Source: Methylococcaceae bacterium
Lineage (GTDB): Bacteria; Pseudomonadota; Gammaproteobacteria; Methylococcales; Methylomonadaceae
Length of the DNA stretch: 64,000 bases
Direction: 5' to 3'
Assembly: GCA_016715325.1 (NCBI GenBank)
Contig: JADKAL010000007.1
Location: 85,189 to 149,188 of the forward strand
Made by a program: the position numbers and the translations under genes. Positions 54,189 to 64,000 of the stretch are shown one piece after another; within the stretch, counting starts at the first letter, position 1, and the number at the start of each line of letters is the position of its first letter. Under the pieces are notes generated by a model that ran no database searches, was not told the origin of the DNA, and worked only from the letters and a program-made list of their open reading frames with translations.

Positions 54189-57100
54189 ATGGCGAGCCAA
54201 CCTCTATTTACCCCTGAAATACCCAAAAGTAACGTAGAAATAGTCGCCTGGAGAGGTTTATCGGGCTGCGGCGATTCTTTGGCGTTGTGCGCCGCCATTC
54301 AAAACGAAAACCGTTTGTTTGTGGTGGTAACGCCGGATAACCAGACCGCCTTGCGTTTGGAACACGAGCTGGCGTTTTTTTTACAGAATCAATACCCAAT
54401 CTTGCATTTTCCCGATTGGGAAACGTTGCCCTACGACGTATTTTCGCCGCTACCCGAAATCATTTCGGAGCGACTGAAAACCTTAGCCCTGCTTCCGCAA
54501 GTTAAACGCGGCGCGTTGGTCGTTTCCGTTACCACGTTGATGCACCGACTAGCGCCGAGAGAACATGTCCTAGCGAACAGCTTTGCCGTTAAAGTCGGCG
54601 ACGATTTCAATCTGGAATTAAACCGGATTAAGCTGGAAAGCGTCGGTTATCAATGTGTTTCGCAAGTTTATCAACACGGCGAGTTTGCGGTCAGAGGATC
54701 GATTGTCGATTTATTTCCGATGGGAAGTAAAGTGCCTTTTCGTATCGAACTTTTCGATGAGGAAATCGAATCGATTCGCACGTTTGATGCGGAAACACAA
54801 AGGTCGTTGGAGTTGTGTACCGAAATTCAATTGTTTCCGGCGCGTGAGTTTCCGTTTACCGATGAATCCATCAAATTCTTCCGGCAATCGTTCCGGGATT
54901 ACTTTCCCGAAACATCGCCCAAAAATGTTCTCTATGTCGATATCAGCAAAGGCATTACGCCGGGCGGCATCGAATACTATTTACCCTTGTTTGTAGAGCA
55001 AACGGCCACGTTATTCGATTATCTGCCTGCTTCCGCGGTTTTAGTGGCTACAGAGTCGTTCGACTCTACAGCACAGGCCTTTTATAGCGAAGCCGAAGAT
55101 CGTTATCAGCAACGAAAGTACGATGTCGATCGGCCTTTATTGGCGCCGGGGAAACTCTTCCTAACGGCAGATGAATTGGGAGAAAAAACAAAACATTTCG
55201 CGCGGATTAATTTCAGCAGCAAACCAGAAGGCAAAAGCCGTTCGTTTAATTGTTTAGCTTTGCCCGATCTAACAATCGATCCAAAATTAACCGAACCGGC
55301 GCTGCGGCTTCATGAGTTTGTAAAATCCTATCAAGGAAAAATCCTCTTTGTTGCCGAATCGGCGGGGCGACGAGAAGCGCTAATCGATAGATTAAGACAA
55401 TACAAAATTCCGGTTAAACCGGTAGACAATTGGCAGTCGTTTTTAGCTGACGATATCACAACAGCCATTACGGTTGCGCCGATGGATCACGGCCTGTGGC
55501 TGCAAGAGCCGCCGCTCGCCATCATCACGGAAAATTTGCTTTCGGGCGAAAAGGTTCAACAACGTCGACGGCGCCGGCGTTCCGCCAGCCGTGAACTGGA
55601 AAATATCGTCAACAATTTAAACGAATTGACGATAGGTTCGCCGGTTGTTCATCAGGAGCACGGCGTGGGCCGTTATTTGGGCTTGCATACGATCAATGTC
55701 GGCGGTATTCCTGCCGAATTTCTAGCTTTAGAGTACGCCAACGGCGATAAGCTCTATGTGCCGGTTTCATCTTTGCATGTGATCGGTCGTTATACCGGTG
55801 TCAGTCCCGAAAATGCGCCGTTGCATAAACTGGGCGGCGATCAATGGACGAAAGCCAAGAAAAAGGCGATTGCGCGAATTCGTGACGTGGCTGCCGAATT
55901 ACTGGAAATTCAGGCTAAACGGGCGGTGCAAAAGGGCCACGCATTTTCAATTCTGGATGCCGATTATGTCACTTTTGCCGATGCATTTCCTTTCGAAGAA
56001 ACCCCCGATCAGCAAACCGCCATCGAAGCGATTTTGGAAGATATGGCGAATCCGCAGCCGATGGATCGGGTTGTTTGCGGCGATGTCGGCTTCGGTAAAA
56101 CCGAAGTGGCGATGCGCTCGGCCTTTATAGCGGTACAAAGCGGCAAACAGGTAGCCGTGTTAGTGCCGACGACTTTATTAGCGCAACAACACTACCAAAA
56201 CTTCCGCGACCGTTTTGCCGACTGGCCGGTTCGGGTTGAAGTCATGTCGCGCTTTGTGACGCCGAAGCAGCAAAAAGAAATTTCGGCTGATTTAGAGCAA
56301 GGCAAGGTCGATATTGTTATCGGAACGCATAAATTATTATCCAAAGATTTGCGCTATAAAGCGTTGGGTTTAGTCATAATCGACGAAGAGCATCGCTTCG
56401 GCGTGACCCAGAAAGAGCATTTCAAAAAGCTCAGGCATACGCTGGATATGCTGACCTTAACTGCCACGCCGATTCCGCGTACGCTCAATATGGCCTTGTC
56501 GGGGTTGCGCGACATAAGCATTATCGCCAGTCCGCCGCCGAATCGCCACGCCATTAAAACGTTTATCAGCGAGTGGGTCGATGCGCAAATCAAAGAAGCT
56601 TGCCAGCGAGAATTGAAACGCGGCGGACAGTTGTTTTTCTTGCATAACGATGTCAAGTCGATGGGCAAAATGGCGGACGATCTGGGCAAACTGGTGCCGG
56701 AAGCAAGGATTGCTATGGCTCACGGGCAGATGGCGGAACGCGAATTGGAGCACATCATGATGGATTTTTACCATCAGCGCTTTAATTTGCTGCTCTGTTC
56801 GACGATTATCGAAAGCGGTATCGATATTCCGAGCGCCAACACTATCATCATCAATCGCGCCGATAAACTCGGCTTGGCGCAGTTGCATCAATTACGCGGC
56901 AGGGTAGGGCGTTCGCACCATCGAGCCTACGCGTATTTTATCGTACCGCCGAAGGCGCTGATGAGTTCGGATGCGGTAAAACGCTTGGAAGCCGTCGAAA
57001 AATCCGGCGATTTAGGCGCCGGTTTCATGTTGTCCTCACACGATATGGAAATTCGCGGAGCAGGGGAGCTTTTAGGCGACGAACAAAGCGGTCAAATCCA

Positions 57101-57662
57101 GGAAATCGGTTTTACGTTCTATACCGAATTGCTCGAACGAGCGGTTAACGCCCTTAAATCCGGAAAAGTGCCGGAGTTGGATGCGCCGATGGATAACGGT
57201 CCTGAGGTCGATTTGCAGGCGGCGGCGCTTATTCCGGAAGATTATCTGCCGGACATTCACGCCCGCTTAGTGCTTTACAAGCGTATTGCCAACACCGAAA
57301 CTAAAGACGATTTAAGAGAGTTGCAAATAGAAATGATTGACCGCTTCGGCCTATTACCGGAAGCAGCTAAAACATTATTTGCGGTTACCGAATTAAAACA
57401 AGAGGCTGCAAAATTGGGCGTCAAAAAAATCGATGCAAATCAGGGCGGCGGACGAATTATTTTCGGTGAAAAGCCTATGATCAACACCGAAGTTTTGATT
57501 GAATTAATTCAAAAAGAAGCGCAATGTTACAAATTTGACGGAGCCGATAAGTTAAGAATTATCAAACCGTTTAACGATACCGAACAAAAACTTGAGTTTA
57601 TCGGCGGGTTGCTGAGAAAATTAACACCGAAAACCGCACCTAACCCTGAGCGAAACAAATGA
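54189..57662 (+). CDS. mfd: Transcription-repair coupling factor Mfd
   Basis: 1157 residues, close to E. coli Mfd (1148). The UvrB-like N-terminal part (LPYDVFSPLPEIISERLKTL) comes first, then the RNA polymerase interaction domain near residue 480 (GSPVVHQEHGVGRYLGLHTI), the translocase core with Walker A (GDVGFGKTEVAMRSAF), the DEEH box (VIIDEEHRFGV), TATPIPRTL and QLRGRVGRS, and a C-terminal TRCF domain. It removes stalled RNA polymerase and recruits UvrA. csiV overlaps its stop (ATGA), so the two are coupled. Confidence 0.98.
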   Translation: MASQPLFTPEIPKSNVEIVAWRGLSGCGDSLALCAAIQNENRLFVVVTPDNQTALRLEHELAFFLQNQYPILHFPDWETLPYDVFSPLPEIISERLKTLALLPQVKRGALVVSVTTLMHRLAPREHVLANSFAVKVGDDFNLELNRIKLESVGYQCVSQVYQHGEFAVRGSIVDLFPMGSKVPFRIELFDEEIESIRTFDAETQRSLELCTEIQLFPAREFPFTDESIKFFRQSFRDYFPETSPKNVLYVDISKGITPGGIEYYLPLFVEQTATLFDYLPASAVLVATESFDSTAQAFYSEAEDRYQQRKYDVDRPLLAPGKLFLTADELGEKTKHFARINFSSKPEGKSRSFNCLALPDLTIDPKLTEPALRLHEFVKSYQGKILFVAESAGRREALIDRLRQYKIPVKPVDNWQSFLADDITTAITVAPMDHGLWLQEPPLAIITENLLSGEKVQQRRRRRRSASRELENIVNNLNELTIGSPVVHQEHGVGRYLGLHTINVGGIPAEFLALEYANGDKLYVPVSSLHVIGRYTGVSPENAPLHKLGGDQWTKAKKKAIARIRDVAAELLEIQAKRAVQKGHAFSILDADYVTFADAFPFEETPDQQTAIEAILEDMANPQPMDRVVCGDVGFGKTEVAMRSAFIAVQSGKQVAVLVPTTLLAQQHYQNFRDRFADWPVRVEVMSRFVTPKQQKEISADLEQGKVDIVIGTHKLLSKDLRYKALGLVIIDEEHRFGVTQKEHFKKLRHTLDMLTLTATPIPRTLNMALSGLRDISIIASPPPNRHAIKTFISEWVDAQIKEACQRELKRGGQLFFLHNDVKSMGKMADDLGKLVPEARIAMAHGQMAERELEHIMMDFYHQRFNLLLCSTIIESGIDIPSANTIIINRADKLGLAQLHQLRGRVGRSHHRAYAYFIVPPKALMSSDAVKRLEAVEKSGDLGAGFMLSSHDMEIRGAGELLGDEQSGQIQEIGFTFYTELLERAVNALKSGKVPELDAPMDNGPEVDLQAAALIPEDYLPDIHARLVLYKRIANTETKDDLRELQIEMIDRFGLLPEAAKTLFAVTELKQEAAKLGVKKIDANQGGGRIIFGEKPMINTEVLIELIQKEAQCYKFDGADKLRIIKPFNDTEQKLEFIGGLLRKLTPKTAPNPERNK

Positions 57663-58195
57663 ATAAAACGCTGATTTTTTGCCTTAGCCTAATTTTTTCC
57701 TATTTTAGTCAAAGCGTTTACGCCGATGGCAACCGCTACCAAATCGAAATTTTAGTGTTTTCGCAAAATTTACCGACGAGTGAAGTATTCGATCAAACCG
57801 AAAGCAAAATACAATGGCCGACGGCGTTAACTGAATTATCCGCTTATCAACAGACGGATATTACCTCGCTTAAGGACGGCGCATCCGTCCTACTTAAAGA
57901 TCCCGCTTATCAGTCCATTGCGCGTTTTGCTTGGGTACAATCAACGGGTCCGGGAAATGCCATCTTGCCGGTACATATTCAAAGCACGGATGGCGTTTTG
58001 GACGGCTTTATCCAGCTTCGAAACACACAGCCTTTTCAATTAACCTTGGATTTGGAACAGAAGTCCTCCAGCGTGAATAGTTCAGGACGGCGTTATCTTT
58101 ACCGCGTTAACGAAAAAAGGAATATCAATCTGAACGAGATTCACTATTTCGATCATCCTAAAGTAGGTGTTATCGTTCGTGTTAGCGGCGCTTAA
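57659..58195 (+). CDS. csiV: CsiV family protein
   Basis: 178 residues with a signal peptide (FCLSLIFSYFSQSVYA). The mature part has the family opening NRYQIEILVFSQNLPTSEVF and a C-terminal YFDHPKVGVIVRV. CsiV is described in Gram-negative bacteria as a peptidoglycan-binding periplasmic protein (PF10972) and is often found after mfd, as here, with a 4-bp overlap. Its role in this organism is unknown. Confidence 0.85.
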   Translation: MNKTLIFCLSLIFSYFSQSVYADGNRYQIEILVFSQNLPTSEVFDQTESKIQWPTALTELSAYQQTDITSLKDGASVLLKDPAYQSIARFAWVQSTGPGNAILPVHIQSTDGVLDGFIQLRNTQPFQLTLDLEQKSSSVNSSGRRYLYRVNEKRNINLNEIHYFDHPKVGVIVRVSGA

Positions 58196-58522
58196 CGATA
58201 ACTTGCAGACTGGGTTGAAGCACTAAACACAGCCTTGTGTAAGTTCGTATTTTGGCGTGAAAAATCAAGAATTGTCACTTCTCCTTGCATCAAATTACCG
58301 GTTTAACCCGCTGACAAATAAATAAATTTCCGTTCATCTGGTTTTGGCTTATTATTTGTCGGCTCGTAAAAAAATTTTTCGATCTAACTAAGGCCTAGTT
58401 GCGCATTCTCAAGCCCATCAACTCAGTTGATTTGCAAAATGCAAACTTGTGTAAACCTTAAGTATTTCAGGTTTTCGCTTTGTTACAATCCGGCTTACGA
58501 ACTCATTTTTAAGGAGAAGGTT
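58196..58522. other. Intergenic, start of the tandem-duplicated segment
   Basis: About 330 bp. From about 58394 the sequence (CCTAGTTGCGCATTCTCAAG) matches the region from 60416, so the duplication includes the promoter region and ribosome site (AAGGAG) of the beta-propeller gene. No other gene is seen. Confidence 0.6.
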
Positions 58523-60176
58523 ATGCGGTACAACATATCAAAAACAGTTTTATTCTTCACAGCACTATTACTCTGTCTGCACAGCAATATCAGCTTTGCC
58601 GTTGGGGAAACTTCGCAAGTCAGTGTTAGTTCAAGTGGTGTACGAGGAAATGGTAAGTCAGATCGATACAGCAGTCTCAGCGCAAATGGTCGTTACGTGG
58701 CATTTACTTCAGAGGCAACTAATCTGGTCCCGGAAGACACTAATGCGCAGGGTGATGTTTTCGTCCATGATCGCGTAACTAAGCAAACCACGCGGGTCAG
58801 TGTCGATTCCAATGGAATTCAAGGGGATGATGGGAGTGGTTTACCAAGCATAAGCGCCGACGGGCGTTACATTGCGTTTCTGTCTTTATCACGCAACCTT
58901 GTCGCCCCTCCTGTAGTTGGTAGAAGTGTACCTCATATTTTTGTCCACAACCAGGTAACTAAGAAAACGACTATGGTGGGCAAGCAAGATCCTAGGATTT
59001 ATTCAGGCCCATCTATTAGCAGTGATGGTCGTTACGTGCTGTTTTTTCAGATAGCCCAAATCTAGTCCCAGGAGATACCAATGGCCACACTGATGTTTTT
59101 GTTTATGATCGTCAATCCAATCAAACAACTAGAGTGAATGTTAGCTCTAGCGGGCAGGAAACACGTGATCTGAGCTATACCCATTTTAATTGCATAAGTG
59201 CCGATGGCCGCTACGTACTTTTCATATCCCGAGATTCCAATTTAGTCGCAGGCGATACCAATAAAGTAGATGACATGTTCGTTCATGACCGCCAAACTCA
59301 TCAAACAACTCGGGTTAATTTACGAACGATTGGTTTTATTGATAGCATCGGAATCAGTGCTAATGGTCGCTTTGTTGGTTTTTCTAACACTGCTAACAAT
59401 CTAGTTACCGGGGATATAAATAATTTTCGTGATGTCTTTGTTCATGACCAACTTACCCATCAAACTACAATAGTCAGTGTCAACGCCAAGGGTGGGGCCG
59501 TAGGTGGTAAGTTTAATAGCATTAGTCCAGATGGACGCTACGTAGTATTCACATCTGCAGCCGCACTTGTTGAGGGAGATACTAATGGCACAGACGATGT
59601 TTATGTCCGCGACCGCTTGAAGCAAACGATCGCACGAGTAAGTGTCGCTAATAACGGACATCAATCGAGTTCCTATAGTATGGATGGTCGAATAAGTGCC
59701 GATGGTCGACATGTGATATTTATTGCCGATGATGGAGTAGTTGCGGGAGATACGAATGGTTTACTGGATGTATTCGTCCGCGACCTAAGACTCGATACCA
59801 GTCATCAAGCCGACCTGCAAGTCACGGTCAATCAAAAACCGGCTACGTTAGCCCGCGACAGCCAGGGTAGTTATAGCTACAACATCAGCAATCATGGCCC
59901 GGATGATTTAGGTATATTACGTGTTACCCATTCAGTTTCCAACGGGGAAGTTATTGGATATACCCCCAACCAAGGTGTCTGCAACCGTTCTGCGACTATC
60001 AGCTTATGTGAGCTAGGTTGCTTCCGGCAGGTGGGACGATAACATTGAAGTTAGATATTAAAGCCAAAGCTGTGCCGTCGTTAAATCAACAAATCAGCAT
60101 TTCAAGCAACGGTCGTGCCGATCCGATACCCGGCAACAATTACCTTACTGTTAATACACCGGTAACGTTGCCTTAA
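58523..60176 (+). pseudogene. Secreted beta-propeller (PD40/WD40-like) protein, copy 1, frameshifted
   Basis: Starts at the ATG 58523 (AAGGAG 7 bp upstream) with a signal peptide (VLFFTALLLCLHSNISFA). Repeats of about 45 residues follow, each with SADGRYVAF, TNLVxxDTN and DVFVHDR...QTTRVS, the PD40/TolB-type blade. The last part (ADLQVTVNQKPATL, YNISNHGPDDLGILRVTHSV, NNYLTVNTPVTLP) looks like a C-terminal immunoglobulin-like domain. A one-T loss in the T-run at about 59042 and a one-base loss at about 60019 break the frame; both are confirmed by comparison with the sequence beyond. About 550 residues if repaired. Function unknown; surface or extracellular location is likely. Confidence 0.8.
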
Positions 60177-60413
60177 ATCGGTATTGCCATGTCGAGTCCG
60201 GGGTATAACGTTTTTGTAATGGGAGAGCCTGGGTTAGGCCGGTTGTCGATGATCAACGCCCGCTTGGCGGAGTTGTCGAAAAAGCTGCCGACCCCGTCTT
60301 CATTCGCTTATGTCGATAACTTCTCCAATCAAAGAGAACCGCTCGCTATTCAATTGCCGACCGGACGGGGACAGCAGTTTTGCTGCGATATAGAATGCTT
60401 GATCGACCTCTAA
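60177..60413 (+). pseudogene. Fossil fragment of the lon-like protease gene
   Basis: Bases 60178-60410 repeat 62455-62688 of the protease gene at 62322 with few differences (GIAMSSPGYNVFVMGEPGLG, PTPSSFAYVDNFSNQ). They encode roughly residues 45-122 of that protein and lack the start and the rest. This is the debris left when the beta-propeller/protease junction was duplicated. Confidence 0.85.
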
Positions 60414-60544
60414 AACCTAGTTGCGCATTCTCAAGCTCTTCAATTCAGTTGATTTGCAAAATAAAAACTTTTGTAAACCTTAAGTATTTCAGGTTTTCGC
60501 TTTGTTACAATCCGGCTTACGAACTCATTTTTAAGGAGAAGGTT

Positions 60545-62142
60545 ATGCGATACCAGATATCAAAAACAGTTTTATTCTTCACAGCACTATTACTCTGTCT
60601 GCACAGCAATATCAGCTTTGCCGTTGGGGAAACTTCGCGGGTTAGTGTCAGTTCAAGTGGTATGCAAGGAAATGAAGACCCAATTCTTGGTGGATTCTTC
60701 TCTTACGGCAACAGCCTCAGCGCCGATGGTCGTTATGTGGCATTTGCTTCAAGGGCATTCAATCTGGTCGCGGGAGGTATTCATAATATTAATTTTGATG
60801 TTTTCGTCCATGACCGTCTAACTAAGCAAACTACGCAAGTCAGTGTCGATTCAAATGGAATTCAAGGGAATGGTGATAGTTTTGAACCAAGCATAAGCGC
60901 CGATGGGCGTTACGTAGCGTTTTCTTCTAAGGCAACCAACCTTGTCGCTCCCCCGTTAGTTGGGTTTCATATTTATGTCCATGACCGCGAGACTAAGCAA
61001 ACGACTTTGGTGAGGAAGCCCAAATCTGGTTCCTGGGGATACCAATGGAATAGGCGATATTTTTGTCCATGATGTCAGACTCACGCAAACAACTAGAGTG
61101 AATGTTAACTCTAGTGGGCAGCAAGCGGAAATTGCCCTCCCCAGCCGATTAACGAGCAGTAAAATCCCAAATTAAGTGTCGATGGCCGCTATGTAGCTTT
61201 TTTTCCTTATCTACCAATTCGGGTCACAGGAGATACCAATAGAAACGCGGACGTTTTCGTTCATGATCGCCTGAACGCATCAAACGACACGGGGTAAGTG
61301 TTGATTCAAACGGATTTCAGTCGAATGTTGTTTCTGAAGCACCGGAATCAGTGCTAATGGTCGTTTTAGTGTGTTTAATTCCGTTGCAAATAATCTAGTT
61401 GCCGGTGATATTAACCATGAATCTGATGTATTCGTTCATGACCAGCTTACTCATCAAACTACAATAGTCAGTGCCAATGCCGATGGGGTGGCTTCAGGTG
61501 GCACCTCGCTTGCGATGAGTTCCGATGGCCGCTACGTAGCGTTCTCAACTAGAGCAGCTTTTATCACGGGAGATACTAATCGCCAACCCGATATTTATAT
61601 TCGTGACCGCTTTAAGCAAACGACATCGCGATTTTACAATGTCGATATCGACGATTTAAGTGCCGATGGTCGATATGTGTCATTTTCTACTAGTCATGGA
61701 TTTTTTCCGGACGATACTAAGGGGACTGATTGATGTCTTCGTCCGCGATCGAAGACTCGACACCAGTCATCAAGCCGACCTGGAAGTCTCGCTCAGTCAA
61801 CAGCCCGCTTCTTTAACGCGAAACAGTCAAGGCAGTTATAGCTACAATATCAGCAATCATGGCCCGGAAGACATAGGGATATTGCGTGTTAACCATTTAA
61901 TTTCAAACGGTCAAGTCATCGGATTCACGCCCAGCCAAGGCACTTGCAACCGTTATGCGATTATCAGCTTATGTGACCTAGGTTTACTTCCGGCTGGAGG
62001 CGCGGTAACATTACAGTTAGAAATTAAAGCCAAGGCTGTGCCGTCGGTAAGCCAACAAATTAGCATATCGAGTAACGGTCCCGCCGATCCGATACCCGGC
62101 AACAATTACCTTACTGTTAATACACCGGTAACGTTGCCTTAA
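60545..62142 (+). pseudogene. Secreted beta-propeller protein, copy 2, multiply frameshifted
   Basis: Tandem copy of 58523-60176 with the same ribosome site, signal peptide and repeat types (SADGRYVAF, DVFVHDRLTKQTTQV). Its open frames break after 61072, between 61072 and 61371 (in-frame stop and scrambled reading), and at about 61733, while the C-terminal domain (61740-62142) is complete (ADLEVSLSQQPASL, NHGPEDIGILRVNHLI). Copy 2 is more decayed than copy 1. No expression of a full protein is expected. Confidence 0.8.
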
Positions 62143-62181
62143 AAATGCTCTATTGAAACGTGCCAGTCTTATCAAAAAAAC

Positions 62182-62248
62182 CGTCGGCTGAGTTTTGGTA
62201 ATAAACCCAGCCGACGAACGGTTCAGACATTAAAAGTCCGAATCAATA
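62182..62248. repeat. Hairpin plus fragment of the 118-bp element
   Basis: CGTCGGCTG and CAGCCGACG form a 9-bp stem (62182-62217) with further pairing GTTT/AAAC. The right arm runs into GAACGGTTCAGACATTAAAA followed by GTCCGAATCAATA, the end of the element seen at 17761 and 43760. It may end transcription of the upstream pseudogene. Confidence 0.6.
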
Positions 62249-62321
62249 AAGAATCTAAAAAACTTTTTATCCCCGGAACGATGTTAAAATTAGCGGCTTT
62301 TTCCACGCCTTAAACCCGTTA

Positions 62322-64000
62322 ATGCATACACATTTAAAGCTCTCGCCCGAATCGCTTAAATTAACCATTGAAATTACCGAATTAGAGGTAACTACAGAAG
62401 CAGTATCGGAAAGCGTTATTCTAGGCCAACCTAGAGCGCAATCGGCGTTGGAGTTCGGTATTGCCATGTCGAGTCCTGGGTATAACGTTTTTGTTATGGG
62501 AGAGCCGGGGTTAGGCCGGTTGTCGATGATCAACGCCCACTTGGCAGAGTTGTCGAAAAAGCTGCCGACCCCGTCTTCATTCGCTTATGTCGATAACTTC
62601 TCCAATCAAAGAGAACCGCTCGCTATTCAATTGCCGGCCGGACGGGGTCAGCAGTTTTGCAGCGATATAGAAAGCTTAATCGACAGCCTGCTCATCACAT
62701 TTCCCGCCGCTTTTGAAAGTCCGAGCTATCAGCAGAAAAAATCCGCTATCGATCGCGTCTTCAACCAGTCTTACAATAATGCGATCGATTTGGTCGAAAA
62801 AAAAGCACGTAGCCTTGATGTGGCGTTGTTTAGGGAAAACGAAACGATCACCTTCGCGCCGTTCAAAAACAATAAGCCTTTAGATGAGGAACAATTTACG
62901 CAACTTCCGGAAGAAGAGCGCGATACGTTCCATCAGAATGTCGAGACGCTTGAGGATTATTTAAGCGAAACGTTATTGGACTTGCCGCAGTGGCGACGGG
63001 ACATGGTCGATAAAATCAAACAGCTCGATAGCGATACTATCGAATCGGCTGTCGGTCCGTTATTTACCGATTTAGAAACAAAATACACAGACTGCGGCGA
63101 TGCTTTCGCTTATATACTGGAAATCAGGCAGAATTTAAGTAATGCCATTACCGATTATTTGATGCCGGTTAGGCTAATGGAATCGACGGCGAGTAGCTCG
63201 AAGCGAGCGGCGCTCGTCGAATTATTTGTGCCGAACGTTTTGGTGGACTTGGCTCAAGATAGCGGGGCGCCTGTCATTTTCGAGCCGCATCCGACTTATC
63301 AAAACTTATTCGGACGAATTGAATATGTCAGCGAACAAGGTACGTTAATTACTAATTATCGAAAAATCTGCGCAGGATCGTTGCATAAAGCCAACGGCGG
63401 TTATCTTATTCTGGATGCAGAAAAACTGCTGACCTATCCGTTTGTGTGGGAGAGCGTAAAGCGCGCATTACAGTCGGGCCGTATCGAAATTGAAACACCG
63501 TATGCAGACATCGGGATCAACACATCGACGTTAAAACCCCAGAATATTCCTTTATCTATCAAGGTTATCCTCGTCGGGTCGCGCGACATCTACTATTTGT
63601 TGGAAGAACTCGATAGCGAGTTTAACGAGATGTTCAAGGTGCTCGCCGATTTCGATAATTACATCCCGCTCAATGCCGATACGACCCGGCAGTTTACGGC
63701 TTTGATGATAAGACACGCGCATGAGTCGGGATCGAAACCGCTTACCTTAGCCGCAGTGCAAAAATTGATCGAACACAGTTGCCGCCTTTCCGAAAACCAG
63801 CACCATCTTTCGGCGCATGTTAACGATTCACTGGATATCGTATCGGAAGCACTGTTATTTTCAAGGCAATCCGGTCATGAAACAATCGATAAAGTCCATA
63901 TCGAACAAGCTTTATCGTCGCGAGATTTCCGTAACGGCAGAATTCCGCAGGCGATTTTGGAGGAAATGCTCGACGGCACCATTTTAATCGATACGGAAGG
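62322..64000 (+). CDS. Lon-like (LonB/AAA_32 type) ATP-dependent protease, 5' part
   Basis: Open from the ATG at 62322 to the window end (559 codons seen, no stop). The start follows a short AT-rich leader; MHTHLKLSPESLKL is the first block. An N-terminal AAA_32-type region with P-loop-like GEPGLGRLSM (about residue 60) precedes a helical domain (DLVEKKARSLDVALFRENET, DTFHQNVETLEDYL) and the ATPase core with CAGSLHKANGGYLILDAEKL, then VILVGSRDIYYLLEELDSEF. The last visible residues (ILEEMLDGTILIDTEG) lead into the Lon-type Ser/Lys protease domain outside the window. It resembles YcbZ-type Lon relatives; whether it degrades or regulates specific proteins is not known. Confidence 0.9.
   Translation, partial: MHTHLKLSPESLKLTIEITELEVTTEAVSESVILGQPRAQSALEFGIAMSSPGYNVFVMGEPGLGRLSMINAHLAELSKKLPTPSSFAYVDNFSNQREPLAIQLPAGRGQQFCSDIESLIDSLLITFPAAFESPSYQQKKSAIDRVFNQSYNNAIDLVEKKARSLDVALFRENETITFAPFKNNKPLDEEQFTQLPEEERDTFHQNVETLEDYLSETLLDLPQWRRDMVDKIKQLDSDTIESAVGPLFTDLETKYTDCGDAFAYILEIRQNLSNAITDYLMPVRLMESTASSSKRAALVELFVPNVLVDLAQDSGAPVIFEPHPTYQNLFGRIEYVSEQGTLITNYRKICAGSLHKANGGYLILDAEKLLTYPFVWESVKRALQSGRIEIETPYADIGINTSTLKPQNIPLSIKVILVGSRDIYYLLEELDSEFNEMFKVLADFDNYIPLNADTTRQFTALMIRHAHESGSKPLTLAAVQKLIEHSCRLSENQHHLSAHVNDSLDIVSEALLFSRQSGHETIDKVHIEQALSSRDFRNGRIPQAILEEMLDGTILIDTE

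Noticed and set aside
1..64000. CRISPR array, tRNA, rRNA, prophage or integron
   Set aside because: No regularly spaced repeats, no tRNA-like cloverleaf or rRNA sequence and no phage structural genes were noticed in the window.

Overview
The window looks like a Gram-negative, gammaproteobacterial chromosome. The mfd-csiV pair, hslO/msrA, RegB/RegA and five TonB-dependent outer-membrane receptors support this. An aerobic methylotroph or methanotroph (Methylococcales-like) is my best guess for the lineage, but this is inference only; no diagnostic methane gene is present.

Layout. Positions 1-46700 form an iron/metal-uptake and cell-surface island. It holds four FecI-type ECF sigma genes, four FecR anti-sigma genes, five siderophore-type TonB receptors (one split by an IS), three PepSY-TM inner-membrane proteins (the first cut by the window edge), a secreted Cys/His-rich protein, an ABC exporter whose third gene fuses a membrane domain to a zinc peptidase, and three large DUF3570-type outer-membrane proteins. 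Three copies of one IS630-family element (one split by another) and a YefM/YoeB toxin-antitoxin pair lie inside the island. Positions 47184-58195 are ordinary chromosome: a NarL-type two-component operon with a lipoprotein, hslO, msrA, regBA, mfd and csiV. Positions 58394-62142 are a decayed tandem duplication of a secreted beta-propeller gene that carries a fossil piece of the lon-like protease gene. The window ends inside that protease gene.

The most striking signal is regulatory. A 16-bp near-palindrome, TGTGTSATATSACACA, occurs 14 times (13 good copies and one half-degenerate copy), only between genes of the island. It usually comes in pairs whose centres are 21 bp apart. Downstream of these sites lie seven sequences with the GG-N10-GC layout of sigma-54 promoters (TGGC-N8-TGCT), correctly oriented toward a gene. 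They precede three fecI genes, one receptor, both DUF3570 transcription units and one unknown gene. In the four closest cases the pair centre lies about 95 or 105 bp from the -12 GC. This predicts a single sigma-54 enhancer-binding protein, not encoded in the window, that controls the island and stands above the FecI/FecR surface-signalling systems. A second, weaker shared motif (a GG/T-rich element, then CGTCTT) precedes several receptor and PepSY genes and may be the ECF promoter of the next tier.

Many genes show recent damage: one receptor is interrupted, the middle DUF3570 gene and both beta-propeller copies are frameshifted, a DJ-1/PfpI gene has an in-frame TAG after its signal peptide, and the YoeB toxin carries Gln at two catalytic positions. 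Some single-base lesions lie in homopolymers and could be sequencing errors.
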